Source: Mesostigma viride
Lineage: Eukaryota > Streptophyta > Mesostigmatophyceae > Mesostigmatales > Mesostigmataceae
DNA: 64,000 nt
Direction of reading: 5' to 3'
Assembly (NCBI GenBank): GCA_009746045.1
Contig: RPFO01000003.1
Coordinates: 2,031,292-2,095,291 of the forward strand
Shown: positions 46,965 to 57,118 of the stretch, in pieces
How positions within the stretch are numbered: the first letter of the stretch is position 1
Layout: each line of letters begins with the position of its first letter
The notes under the pieces: generated by a model
The model's input: only the letters and a program-made list of their open reading frames with translations
Database searches by the model: none
What the model was told of the DNA's origin: nothing
Program-made: the position numbers and the translations under genes

Positions 46965-49277
46965 ATGACAGAGCCTACCCCTCCGGCTGAGAGCCCGCTG
47001 CCGTCCCTGCCCCTACCGGACCCTGAGCTGTATTTCGAGGCCCTTCCGGGCCGTTGGGTGTCGCGATCATGTTACCGGGGTGGCGTTGTGCAGCCGGCCC
47101 TTCAGGCCCAACATGCGAGCTTAGTCAGGGCGGCCCTCTTCGGGGTCACGTGGTATGGTCCTTCCCCTGATGAGCCGCACCAGCTTGTCCTGCACGGTTT
47201 CGATGATGCCGGACACTGTTTGTTGGGGTGTGGTTCCAGCTGTCCCGCCTTGGGGCAGATAGATGCGGTTCTCCGGTGTTGCCGTGTGTTCTCCTACCTC
47301 TCCACTCCTGTGGGCCGTACCTGCCTACGGGAGGTGTTCCCGTGGCTTCCAGCTGAGGGTGATGCTGAGGTAGACGAGAACCCCTGCGACCTTTTACGGG
47401 CCGTAGAGTTCATGGAGATAGCTGATCAGTCGGCGGGACTAGCGGTTAGTGGTCCTACCCCTTCGGGCGCCCCAGCCGAGGTACATTATACTCCAGATTA
47501 TTCTGCCTCGAGCGCTGCGTCCGCCTCCTCGGTGTCTGTCCCTCCCTCTCCGGTCCCGTCGTCCCCTCGGTCGACCCGGGATGTCGCAGTGGAGCCTACC
47601 CCTTCGGGTTTGCCTGATCCTCTTTCGGCGACGGTCTCGGCTATGCAGGCTCAGATCCAGTCTTTGACCACGGCGTTTGGGGCCTTCCTTGCGGCCCAGG
47701 CGCAGGTCCCGGCCACGCCGGCTGGATCCGCGCCCCCTACCCCTTCTGTCGCCCCGGCGACTACGGCTTCGCCCGCGCCCCCGCCTGCGCCCGCGGTCGC
47801 TGTGGTTCCGGCGGCTCCTGCGACTCCTGCTGCCTCTGCGCCTGTTACCGCTCTACCTGCGCCTACGCGGGAGTCTCCTGCCCCTGTTAGCTCGCCCTCC
47901 GTCGCTGCTTCCGAGCCTCCTCCCGCTCAGGCGCAGACGTCGCGGGGTTTCTTTGGCGATACTAGCGGGCTTCCCAGACTTTGGGAGGGTGGTCCTCCGC
48001 AGAGGATTCCGGTTCCTGACTGGGGCCTGGATGGTAGTCAATCTTATGCAGGACTGCCTGTCCCTACGGGCCCCATTTTCAACATGTGGCCTGAGGGTGC
48101 ACCGGCAACGGAGACCGGCGCGCCTGCGTCGTTGGTGGGTCCGTCACGGCCCTCTCTGGCTTCAGGTCCGGCGCGACCTCCTGTTTTACCAGTGCCCCCT
48201 GCGTCGGTGTCGGCTCCTGCCCCTGCGTCAGCCCCTGCTCCGGTCCCTCCTCCTTCGGCCTCGCGGTCTTTGGCCGCGGTTGTTCGGTCCACCGGTCAGG
48301 ATCCTCGCGCCACCCGCGCTGCCGATTCCCTCAGGGAGTTGTCCCAGGGTGATCGGGACAGGGCTCCTTCTGTGGTGCACGCGACGCCGGAGTCGCGTGA
48401 CACGCCCATTCCGGGGTATGGTATGTCCGCACTCGCCTGCCGACAGTGTGACCTGCCGCGCGCCTCTGCTGAGCTTGCCATCTCTCCCATGTCCTATGGG
48501 TTCTCCCAGGTGTGTCGGGCGCCCCGGGATCGTGGCCTACCCATTGAGACTGATCGGCCTCCGTTCGACATGGTTATTTTAGCTGATCCGGTGTTCGAGG
48601 GTGAGATCCTGGTCCGGCGCGTCCTGTATCGCTGGGCGAGGCGCCACAACGACTTGGACACCTACGGTGGGTTTCAGTGGGCTTACCCTCCCCCTCTGGG
48701 CATTATGGCTTCGGATGCCCTTACAGTAGAGTTTCCTGCGGTGCCGGGTGCGGCGTACACTACGGTCCTCCAGCCCATCCTTGAGTGGGATGCCCGCCGC
48801 CCGGCGCCTATCCCGGGCCAGGGTCTAGACTCCCGCGGTCACCCTCCTCCTCGTGCCAGCGACTACCTAGAGACATTCGGGTCGCGACAGTGTGTTCGTC
48901 GGTGGCGCTCCCGCGAGGTTCGGCACATCCGGTTGTGGCCGTCCAACGTGGAGCCCCTGGTGGACCTGTTCTTCCCGACGGGTATGCGCCCTCGGATTCG
49001 GTATCATTGCCTCCTCCTGCGGGCCCTTTGCCTGATCGCGGTAGAGCCTTTCCTTCGCCTCTTTGCCTGTGGCTTTCTGGACTGGGCCCGTGGCCAGGTC
49101 GTCCTCACGCAGCATAGGTATTACTGGGCCTTCCTGGGCCTCTTTCCTGACGGCGTGTGGGCCGATGTTTTCCTCACTGTAGATAGGCATGACAATGTTG
49201 AGGATGTGGCTCACTACCAGGCCTACCTGGAGGTCCTGCTGGCCTCTCGTGGCACTTACCAGACGGATGGCCACTAG
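46965..49277 (+). CDS. Third ORF of the gypsy element (unrecognised, GC-rich)
   Basis: A 770-residue protein between integrase and the 3' LTR, in sense. A polypyrimidine tract and AG (TCCCCTCCGCAG, ending 46959) lie 5 bp before the ATG, so it may be made from a spliced RNA. The first 150 residues form a compact region with several Cys and His (FDDAGHCLLGCGSSC). Residues of about 180-480 are Pro/Ala/Ser-rich. The last 250 residues form a second globular region with Trp/Arg-rich blocks and a hydrophobic stretch (HCLLLRALCLIAVEPFLRLF). I see no signal peptide or clear membrane anchor, so envelope is not supported. Its G+C content is much higher than that of pol, which suggests a separate origin. 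Confidence 0.75.
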   Translation: MTEPTPPAESPLPSLPLPDPELYFEALPGRWVSRSCYRGGVVQPALQAQHASLVRAALFGVTWYGPSPDEPHQLVLHGFDDAGHCLLGCGSSCPALGQIDAVLRCCRVFSYLSTPVGRTCLREVFPWLPAEGDAEVDENPCDLLRAVEFMEIADQSAGLAVSGPTPSGAPAEVHYTPDYSASSAASASSVSVPPSPVPSSPRSTRDVAVEPTPSGLPDPLSATVSAMQAQIQSLTTAFGAFLAAQAQVPATPAGSAPPTPSVAPATTASPAPPPAPAVAVVPAAPATPAASAPVTALPAPTRESPAPVSSPSVAASEPPPAQAQTSRGFFGDTSGLPRLWEGGPPQRIPVPDWGLDGSQSYAGLPVPTGPIFNMWPEGAPATETGAPASLVGPSRPSLASGPARPPVLPVPPASVSAPAPASAPAPVPPPSASRSLAAVVRSTGQDPRATRAADSLRELSQGDRDRAPSVVHATPESRDTPIPGYGMSALACRQCDLPRASAELAISPMSYGFSQVCRAPRDRGLPIETDRPPFDMVILADPVFEGEILVRRVLYRWARRHNDLDTYGGFQWAYPPPLGIMASDALTVEFPAVPGAAYTTVLQPILEWDARRPAPIPGQGLDSRGHPPPRASDYLETFGSRQCVRRWRSREVRHIRLWPSNVEPLVDLFFPTGMRPRIRYHCLLLRALCLIAVEPFLRLFACGFLDWARGQVVLTQHRYYWAFLGLFPDGVWADVFLTVDRHDNVEDVAHYQAYLEVLLASRGTYQTDGH

Positions 49278-49641
49278 ATAGAGGGCCTTAGGCCCGACCT
49301 GAGGGTGTTGTCCCTCCGGTATGTAGAGTCGCCCTCATATTCTGGCCAGTTGGTTGGCTGTTCTTGGTCCTTAGCGCTGATGTGTTTACTCTGTGTGTCC
49401 TGCCCAGTGCCGTCCCCCCCGGCCAGGACTCCGTTCCAGGCAGTTAGGGGAACCTACCACCAGGCTTGGTGCTGGCTAACCCTACACCACCCGGCGTGGT
49501 GGTGGAGACCGTGTGAACTATTGGTGCTTTGTATCTGGGATGGTCTATCGATTGTGTTGGTGTGTGCTGGGTGCGTTAGGATTATTTTCCTACCCCTCTG
49601 GTTCCCTCCTCTCTGCGTAGGGAGAGGGCTCCCTACCTTTT

Positions 49642-49654
49642 GTGGGGGGGGAGG
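49642..49654 (+). other. Polypurine tract of the gypsy element
   Basis: GTGGGGGGGGAGG lies directly against the 3' LTR. It is the expected primer site for plus-strand DNA synthesis. Confidence 0.8.
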
Positions 49655-50225
49655 TGTTACGTCGCGTAACAATTCGTTGTAGTTACGGACGTAAATTAGG
49701 TCCTTGGCCTCGGTTGTTCCTAGGTTACGTGCAGTTCTAGTTTGGACATGATTGTCCCCGTAACAGTACTGTGGTATAGTGGGTGCCTTTGGGCGCCGCG
49801 CCGCGTACTATATTAGTGGTCCTTATCCTTTTGTAGAATGTAGTGGACAGGCGTGCATCTGTGCACCTGCTTGTGTTTCTGTGTTTCTGCAGGCGAGGGC
49901 CAGGTCGGCCCGAGCCTGTTGGACCGTTGGTGACCATTTATGCACGTTCCACTCCTTGTGTGGTCACTCGGCGTGTGTTAAATGAATTAGCACATATTAG
50001 CTTGGGTCACGGCAGTTTAGTTGTGTTTCCTTCCTCTTTTCCTGGAGTAAACGGGTTTGATTAAATGGCCTATGGCGTATTACAGTAGTACATATGTAAA
50101 TGCATTGAGATCTGGTTCGTCTCGGTCGTCTTTCGCTAGGGGTGTAAATAGAAGCAGCCTCACTAGTTTAGGTAGTATCAGGACAGGTAGAGGTAGAGGT
50201 GGCGGCCGAGGCTTGCGGCGTAACA
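49655..50225 (+). repeat. 3' LTR of the gypsy element
   Basis: 571 bp, with no difference found from the 5' LTR by eye. It is followed by the TATAC target duplication at 50226-50230. Confidence 0.95.
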
Positions 50226-50741
50226 TATACGTTTTCGTACGGACACACTCAGAATACTCTGATTTTACACATTTTAAGACACCCACCATCAATCCACATG
50301 TTTTTAACACTGTTTTGGACATAATCCAAGGTTGCCCTACCCTCGGCTATACTCTATACGGTGGATATTGTGGACACGATCGATGTATTGCATGTAATAC
50401 TGAGAACACAACGGTCTGAAAGTGCCAAAAAACAGCCTTATAACTCCTGTACGATGCAAATATTGTCGAAACATGCTAGATCTTGGTAGGTAGCATGTTC
50501 AGGACACCAGTAGAAGGATTGCAACTTTCCGGACTTACCGGACCTCAGCTGACCTATTTTTGGCATGTCTATTTTTAGCAGTTTTCCAGATTTTAATATA
50601 AACAAATACATTCTAATATGCAAATAAAGAGTTCTTGACCTGGCTGTTTGCAAGTAAGTTGATACTCATGACTAATGACTGTACACAAGATCTGATGGTC
50701 ATCCAACCGCATTTGGTAACAAAATGCCACCAAATGCTAGC

Positions 50742-51265
50742 AAAAATGTGCGTTTTTTGTATTTTTCATCACATTTCATTGCAGTTTCCATACAAGCTGT
50801 GCTCGGTTGAGGCTGGAAACTTGTAGGCATCTTAAACATCATTATTCTAGACATCCCACAAAAATTCAGGTCCATCATAGGGTATTTGATGTCAGTTTGC
50901 TCACGAATGTTACCAAAAATGCACGTTTTTCGTATTTTTCATCACATTCAATGGCAGTTTCCATACAAGATGTGCTCAGTTCAGGCTGGCAACTTGCATG
51001 CATCTTTGCCATCATTATTTTAGACATTCCACAAAAATTCAGAACCATCAGAGGGTATTTGATGTCAGTTTGCTCACAAATGTTACCAAAAATGCACGTT
51101 TTTCGTATTTTTCATCACATTTCATTGCAGTTTCCGTACAAGATGTGCTCTGTTGAGGCTGGAAACTTGCATGCATCTTAGCCATCATGATTTTAGACAT
51201 TCCACAAAAATTCAGGCCCATCATGTTCTATTTGGTAGAGTTATCAATGCCATACCTGCCAGTTT
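50742..51265. repeat. Tandem repeat of about 175 bp, three copies
   Basis: Three copies of a unit with CGTTTTTCGTATTTTTCATC, TACAAGATGTGCTC, GAGGCTGGAAACTTG and TTTAGACATTCCACAAAAAT, starting at about 50742, 50918 and 51091. Divergence is roughly 10%. It is AT-rich and non-coding. It belongs to the hAT-like insertion, right of the gypsy element. The rest of 50231-51560 shows no gene. Confidence 0.8.
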
Positions 51266-51582
51266 CCATTACAAATTCTTTCCCATGGATGCGAAACTGC
51301 CAGTGTGGAATATCAAGGAGACAATCTGGTCAACTCAAATAAGATGACTCACTAAAACATGGAAGCCATTCACGAGTAAGAAGACAACCTCCAGGAGACA
51401 TACATAAAAGTTCATTGATATAGACACAGCTGACAATATGCACATGTGGCCATGTGGATGCTCACGCAATTTCTATTATACGGAGGAGCTTGCTGAACAT
51501 AATATTGGCAGCTGTCGCATGCATGGCTAGAAAGGTCATTTTACACGTGCACCCACAGCATGCCAAGTAATGTAGCTGCAAA

Positions 51583-51812
51583 TTACTCAACAGGCGGCAT
51601 GGCGCTGATGCGTTTGCGCGCCCTCATCTCGGTATCGCTAGGAGGTAGTGGCACCTCCCTGCACAATCTCTGCCTGACCTTGTCAGCCTTCATGCACTGT
51701 GTCAACATGGACACCCCCATACCCTTGCCCTTGGCATCACAGCCAAGCTTTCGACGGTGGTTGGTGAAGCTCTTGGTGTCCTCCTTGCGCATGTGGTGCA
51801 TGTGCAAGTTAC
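51583..51812 (-). other. Possible coding fragment next to the microsatellite
   Basis: The minus strand has about 75 residues of normal composition ([20 protein letters not shown], then a [10 protein letters not shown] and [12 protein letters not shown] stretch) ending at a stop at 51583. Upstream it runs straight into (TGAG)n, so any gene is cut there. It may be the end of a lost exon. No family is recognised. Confidence 0.3.
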
Positions 51813-51813
51813 T

Positions 51814-52542
51814 AAGTGAGTGAGTGAGTGAGTGAGTGAGTGAGTGAGTGAGTGAGTGAGTGAGTGAGTGAGTGAGTGAGTGAGTGAGTGAGTGAGTGAG
51901 TGAGTGAGTGAGTGAGTGAGTGAGTGAGTGAGTGAGTGAGTGAGTGAGTGAGTGAGTGAGTGAGTGAGTGAGTGAGTGAGTGAGTGAGTGAGTGAGTGAG
52001 TGAGTGAGTGAGTGAGTGAGTGAGTGAGTGAGTGAGTGAGTGAGTGAGTGAGTGAGTGAGTGAGTGAGTGAGTGAGTGAGTGAGTGAGTGAGTGAGTGAG
52101 TGAGTGAGTGAGTGAGTGAGTGAGTGAGTGAGTGAGTGAGTGAGTGAGTGAGTGAGTGAGTGAGTGAGTGAGTGAGTGAGTGAGTGAGTGAGTGAGTGAG
52201 TGAGTGAGTGAGTGAGTGAGTGAGTGAGTGAGTGAGTGAGTGAGTGAGTGCGTGGTGGGTGGGTGGGTGGGTGGGTGGGTGGGTGGGTGGGTGGGTGGGT
52301 GGGTGGGTGGGTGGGTGGGTGGGTGGGTGGGTGGGTGGGTGGGTGGGTGGTGGGTGGGTGGGTGGGTGGGTGGGTGGGTGGGTGGGTGGGTGGGTGGGTG
52401 GGTGGGTGGGTGGGTGGGTGGGTGGGTGGGTGCGTGGGTGCGTGGGTGGGTGGGTGCGTGGGTGGGTGGGTGCGTGGGTGGGTGCGTGGGTGGGTGCGTG
52501 GGTGGGTGCGTGGGTGGGTGCGTGGGTGGGTGGGTGCGTGAG

Positions 52543-52574
<32 letters not shown>

Positions 52575-54186
52575 TGAGTGCGTGAGTGAGTGAGTGAGTG
52601 AGTGAGTGAGTGAGTGAGTGAGTGAGTGAGTGAGTGAGTGAGTGAGTGAGTGAGTGAGTGAGTGAGTGAGTGAGTGAGTGAGTGAGTGAGTGAGTGAGTG
52701 AGTGAGTGAGTGAGTGAGTGAGTGAGTGAGTGAGTGAGTGAGTGAGTGAGTGAGTGAGTGAGTGAGTGAGTGAGTGAGTGAGTGAGTGAGTGAGTGAGTG
52801 AGTGAGTGAGTGAGTGAGTGAGTGAGTGAGTGAGTGAGTGAGTGAGTGAGTGAGTGAGTGAGTGGTGGGTGGGTGGGTGGGTGGGTGGGTGGGTGGGTGG
52901 GTGGGTGGGTGGGTGGGTGGGTGGGTGGGTGGGTGGGTGGGTGGGTGGGTGGGTGGGTGGGTGGGTGGGTGGGTGGGTGGGTGGGTGGGTGGGTGGGTGG
53001 GTGGGTGGGTGGGTGGGTGGGTGGGTGGGTGGGTGGGTGGGTGGGTGGGTGGGTGGGTGGGTGGGTGGATGGGTGGGTGGGTGGGTGGGTGGGTGAGTGA
53101 GTGAGTGAGTCGACGAGTGAGTGAGTCCACGAGTGAGTGAGTCCACGAGTGAGTGAGTCCACGAGTGAGTTCACGAGGGAGGGAGGGAGGGAGGGAGGGA
53201 GGGAGGGAGGGGGAGGGAGGGAGGGAGGGAGGGAGGGAGGGAGGGAGGGAGGGAGGGAGGGAGGGAGGGAGGAGGGAGGAGGAGGGAGGGAGGGAGGGAG
53301 GGAGGGGGAGGGAGGGAGGAGGGAGGGAGGGAGGGAGGGAGGGAGGGAGGGAGGGAGGAGGGAGGGAGGGAGGGAGGGAGGGAGGGGGAGGGAGGGAGGG
53401 AGGGAGGGAGGAGGGAGGGAGGGAGGGAGGGAGGGAGGGAGGGAGGGAGGGAGGGAGGGAGGGAGGGAGGGAGGAGGGAGGGAGGGAGGGAGGGAGGGAG
53501 GAGGGAGGGGGAGGAGGGAGGAGGGAGGGAGGGAGGGAGGGGAGGGAGGGAGGGAGGGAGGGAGGGAGGGAGGGAGGGAGGGAGGGAGGAGGGAGGAGGA
53601 GGGAGGGAGGGAGGGAGGGAGGGAGGGAGGAGGGAGGGAGGGAGGGAGGGAGGAGGGAGGGAGGGAGGGAGGGAGGAGGGAGGGAGGGAGGGAGGGAGGG
53701 AGGGAGGGAGGGAGGGAGGGAGGGAGGGAGGGAGGGAGGGAGGGAGGGGAGGGAGGGAGGGAGGGAGGGAGGGAGGGAGGGAGGAGGGAGGGAGGGAGGG
53801 AGGGAGGAGGGAGGGAGGGAGGGAGGGAGGGAGGGAGGGAGGAGGGAGGGAGGGAGGGAGGGAGGGAGGGAGGGAGGGAGGAGGAGGGAGGGAGGGAGGG
53901 AGGGAGGGAGGAGGGAGGGAGGGAGGGAGGGAGGGAGGGAGGGAGGAGGGAGGGAGGGAGGGAGGGAGGGAGGGAGGGAGGGAGGGAGGGAGGGAGGGAG
54001 GGAGGGAGGGAGGGAGGGAGGGAGGAGGGAGGGAGGGAGGGGAGGGAGGGAGGGAGGGAGGGAGGGAGGGAGGGAGGAGGGAGGGAGGGAGGGAGGGAGG
54101 GAGGGAGGAGGGAGGGAGGGAGGGAGGGAGGGAGGGAGGGAGGGAGGGAGGGAGGAGGGAGGGAGGGAGGGAGGGAGGGAGGGAGT
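51814..54186. repeat. 2.4-kb tetranucleotide microsatellite tract
   Basis: Successive blocks: (TGAG)n 51814-52250, (TGGG)n to about 52430, mixed TGCG/TGGG/TGAG to about 52580, (TGAG)n to 52864, (TGGG)n to 53094, a short interrupted block with GAGTCCAC, then (GGGA)n with single-base slips 53175-54186. Strand composition is extreme, with almost no C. The very long open frames on both strands are artefacts of the 4-bp periodicity. Confidence 0.97.
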
Positions 54187-55400
54187 GGATCGGTCACTCA
54201 CAGCAGTTTATTCCCACCCCAGCAGGGCCCCTCCCTCACATCCGGCTGCAAAATCTGCTTGATGTCGCTTCTCTCTAGAATAAGCCGCACAGCCCTGATG
54301 CGAGCAAACGGCTCGCCATCATACTGTCGCTCACTGATGCTTTATTCGCGCTTTCCGTAAGATGAAAACATGACGGAAAAGAGAGACTCGGGGAAAGGGG
54401 ATACGGTGAAATACTTGCCTGCTACAGGCCGGGGTTTCAACAGCGAAGAAATTCGCACCTGAATGTGCACATACCACTCCGTCACGTCGACAACGGTCTT
54501 GCATCGCAACCGTGTCACAGACGCGGCAGCAAAAATTGCTGGCGGCATTGACATGCTCGCCGCAGTTAACGAACGTGCGGAGGTCCGTTTTAGCCCCTGA
54601 CGCCATGGCGTCTTTGATGCCAAGAACGCCTGCAAAAGACACGATATCGGGCACAAAAGCACTTAAAAACGAATTACGGGTCTGCGACGCCTGGCCCAGC
54701 CTAGAAATTGGATAAAAAATCGCGCCAGCTCAGTTAAAGCAAACTGAGCCGGTAATGAAAAAAGTGCTTCGGTCAAGGCCTTAAAAACTAAAAAATGCGT
54801 CGATTAGTGTCAAAAACCAGATGTTAGGGCGACTTTCATCGGGAAAATTTTTTGCTGCAGGTAGGTGGGGTCGAGAGAAAATCGGCGACAAAACAGGCAC
54901 CCACCTGTGAATGACGCCAAAGTGCCGAAGGACTCCGCAGAATTTGTGGCGAAAAAAAATAACGGCAAGTAATATATGACCCTAGGAGCATACACTAAAA
55001 TTTCCAGCCTCGATACTGCCTTTTTATTCGCTCACGATAGCCTGCCAGGCCGCCATGCCTGTCGGTGGAAATTCGGTCACCGTCGTGCACGCACACACCA
55101 AAAATCTCATTTCGCGCCACTTTTCGGGTCCTTACGAGGCTGCATTTTGGCGGGGCTCGGACCGTTGTGAATGTAAACGTGCGCATGCATAATTGTGTGT
55201 ATGTGTATATATGTGGCACTCCCGGCCAGTTAGGCTAGAAACACACGCCCTGATCAAGCATGCTGTTTCCGGCCCCACCGTCTAGGTCATCTAGTCGCTC
55301 CACACGTAAGCCAGCCATAATTTCAATGCACAAGGATACACATTTCCATCACCATTCATCTTCATCATCCTGAACGACTCGAAAACGCGGAAAAGATAAC
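54187..55400. other. Right part of the hAT-like insertion, no confident gene
   Basis: A minus-strand frame from ATG 54605 (MASGAKTDLRTFVNCGEHVN, then a Cys-rich CCRVCD segment) looks partly coding and could be a first exon with a donor near 54450 (TCAG|GTGCG). I cannot extend it to a transposase. The remainder is AT-rich with no recognised feature. Confidence 0.3.
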
Positions 55401-55745
55401 GGCAGGCTCGAGCCACCATGGTCCGGATTCTCCCGATTTCTGGCCTGCGCTGGTTGTCTCTTTGATATATGTGGCTTTATATTGGTTATGTTTACTTGGG
55501 TGCCTTCACTTTGATGCAAGTAATTATATATTTTAATATATATATTAAAAATATAATTACTTACAGCAGAGTGAAATCACTCAAACCAAAGCAAACGCCC
55601 AGCTATAAACCTATATACAGAGCCATGTCAAAGCTCTATACTACGATAAGACCAATGGAAACGCCTAACGGGAGGAACCTAATAGCCCTGCTGCACCGCA
55701 AAATCAGCCCGCGTACGGCGGAGCATGATGTCCGCCATTTAATAT
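55401..55745. repeat. Two non-LTR 3' tails, head to head at an AT-rich centre
   Basis: The left segment (55407-55540, plus) joins the dispersed 60-bp repeat to a tail like copy A (GGTGCCTTCACTTTGATGCA, then AAGTAATTATAT). The right segment (55553-55737, minus) is a 5'-truncated R2-type endonuclease copy: its 3' UTR and the last 25 codons or so match copies B-D. The two tails meet at a short (AT)-rich palindrome, like the copy C/D junction. Confidence 0.75.
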
Positions 55746-55877
55746 ATATATGTGGCTGTGCATGCACGCAAATACTACAGTAGTATACAATTAATGCATG
55801 TAGTATGTTTGCATGGTGCGATGCTATGTGAATATACTGAGCTGCATGTGACTACAGGTGTGTGACTCGTGGTGTGC

Positions 55878-55965
55878 ATTAATTAATTAATTAACTGGAT
55901 TAATTAATTAATATTAATTAATCTCGTGTCCCCGTTGGGGAACCACGGAGGCTAAACAGGTGGGG
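55878..55965 (-). mobile_element. SINE-like tail, copy 5 (variant hairpin)
   Basis: The (TTAA)n tract with interruptions is followed by TCTCGTGTCCCCGTTGGGGA. On the minus strand the terminal hairpin is UCCCC-AAC-GGGGA within the same CGUG/CACG outer stem. Pairing is kept although bases differ from copies 1-4. How far the element extends to the right is unclear. Confidence 0.6.
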
Positions 55966-56231
55966 ATGTGATAAGTAACTCACATATTCTCACCTTCCAT
56001 ACAACAACCTTGTTTTCCAGCAGGCTGAAGAGCATGACAGGCGTCTATGAGCTCGCCAGCTCCTTGCAACGGTGATGCCGCTCCCAGGCAGCTAGGGTCC
56101 TTGACTACGCAATATAGAATGTCTACCGTGTGAAAACCTCCATACCTAGGAAGCGTAGCAAAGCCAGATAACTGCCCGATCAATTCTGGGTAGCTTTAGG
56201 AAGCATGGCATACGCAGCGTAAGGAAAACCA

Positions 56232-56630
56232 TTGAAAGCTGCGGAAAATCTGATAGCACAACTGCAACAAGTGGAGAACAAAATAGCAAGAAAAACCCAG
56301 AAACGGCGCAAAAAGTTTCATGCCAGGTTCATTAAGAGCGCAAACAGACTGGGCGGTGACATGCGGCAAATCAACGTACCACGGCCGGCATTATTTCCTA
56401 CCCAGGCGCGCAAGAAAAGCCAGCCAGCCATGGATGGATTAACCGCGGATCGCGCAGGCCTGAACGAAATCATTTTAGAAATGACAGGAAATGGCCGCAG
56501 ATCGAAGATGCTTAGGTTATTTTCATGGTGTCCGTTACTAAACGGCTCTTGCTGCATCAAAATAACCCACGAATGTCGAGTTCTACCGTCGCAGGCACAC
56601 ATGCTAGATTATTCATCGCGGCCAAATTGA
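56232..56630 (+). other. Open frame of uncertain status near the right end of the hAT-like insertion
   Basis: The 132 codons from ATG 56232 have a reasonable composition in the first 95 (AAENLIAQLQQVENKIARKT, then basic). This could be an exon of an element gene. No domain is recognised, and splice sites are not obvious. Confidence 0.25.
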
Positions 56631-57118
56631 CGTTGGATGAGACCCCCGTGCAAATCTGTACCAACAAAGGCAGCGAATTTGCAAATAGTGCAGATCTTGC
56701 TATGAAACATCATAATAGAACATCACTTTTAACCATCGGCTTAATTTTTTCGCCTGTCGCCCGCCGGATTAGCCATATTTTAACGGAACGCACGTCGCCA
56801 TGGCCACCTCCGCACGGTGCGCGCACTGTGCACCACAATGTCAAAATAAGATCGCGTCGAATTGTGAAAGTTCAGACGGGTCAGTACTTAGTAGAGATAC
56901 GAAATCTGTGGCTTCAAATCGTTGCCCTGTCGTTCTGGCATCCTAGCCGCGCAAAACGTAAAAAAAACGCGGAAAACACGGCATTATACGGTATTATACG
57001 GTATTATACGTCATTATGCGCTAAAACGTATTACGTATGAAAAATTATACGCTAAAAGCCAGCGTATTACGTATTATACCGTATTATACCGTATTATACG
57101 GCGTATGATCTCACACTG

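Larger units (their letters stand above)
38397..50225 (+). mobile_element. Ty3/gypsy LTR retrotransposon (chromodomain integrase)
   Basis: An 11,829-bp element with 571-bp LTRs, TG...CA ends and the 5-bp duplication TATAC (38392-38396 and 50226-50230). The order is LTR, about 500-bp leader, small ORF0, gag, protease-RT-RNase H-integrase-chromodomain, ORF3, polypurine tract, LTR. The RT-before-integrase order and the chromodomain place it with chromovirus-type Ty3 elements. The LTRs look identical over their length, suggesting recent insertion. Yet pol is broken by a LINE and two frameshifts, so this copy was probably moved by another copy's enzymes or was damaged after insertion. Confidence 0.95.
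38307..57118. mobile_element. hAT-like insertion carrying nested elements
   Basis: The left end is CAGAGTGAGATCGTACG. The right end, read inverted, is CAGTGTGAGATCATACG, with two mismatches in 17. Both are flanked by TTCATCAC (38299-38306 and 57119-57126). CAG ends with an 8-bp target duplication define the hAT superfamily. Both subterminal regions hold repeated GTATAATACG/CGTATTATAC motifs, likely transposase-binding sites. The flanks are two parts of one exon of the gene 36761-58711. Removing one TTCATCAC copy and the insert joins them in frame. Removing the gypsy element (38397-50225) as well leaves about 7 kb, of which 2.4 kb is microsatellite. No hAT transposase is recognised, so it may be non-autonomous. 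Confidence 0.82.

Noticed and set aside
47677-48582. Leu/Arg-rich 301-codon frame overlapping ORF3
   Set aside because: It is an out-of-frame shadow of the GC-rich Pro/Ala coding region.
46965-49277. Envelope gene for ORF3 of the gypsy element
   Set aside because: The position fits, but there is no signal peptide, no convincing membrane anchor and no furin-type site. It is left unassigned.
51814-54186. Telomeric or subtelomeric repeat
   Set aside because: The units are TGAG/TGGG/GGGA and not a TTAGGG or TTTAGGG type. The tract is bounded by transposon sequence on both sides.
51583-54201. Very long open frames (over 800 codons) of SLTH/PTHP/PSLP repeats
   Set aside because: They follow from 4-bp repeats with no stop in any phase. 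All three frames are open at once, so they are not genes.
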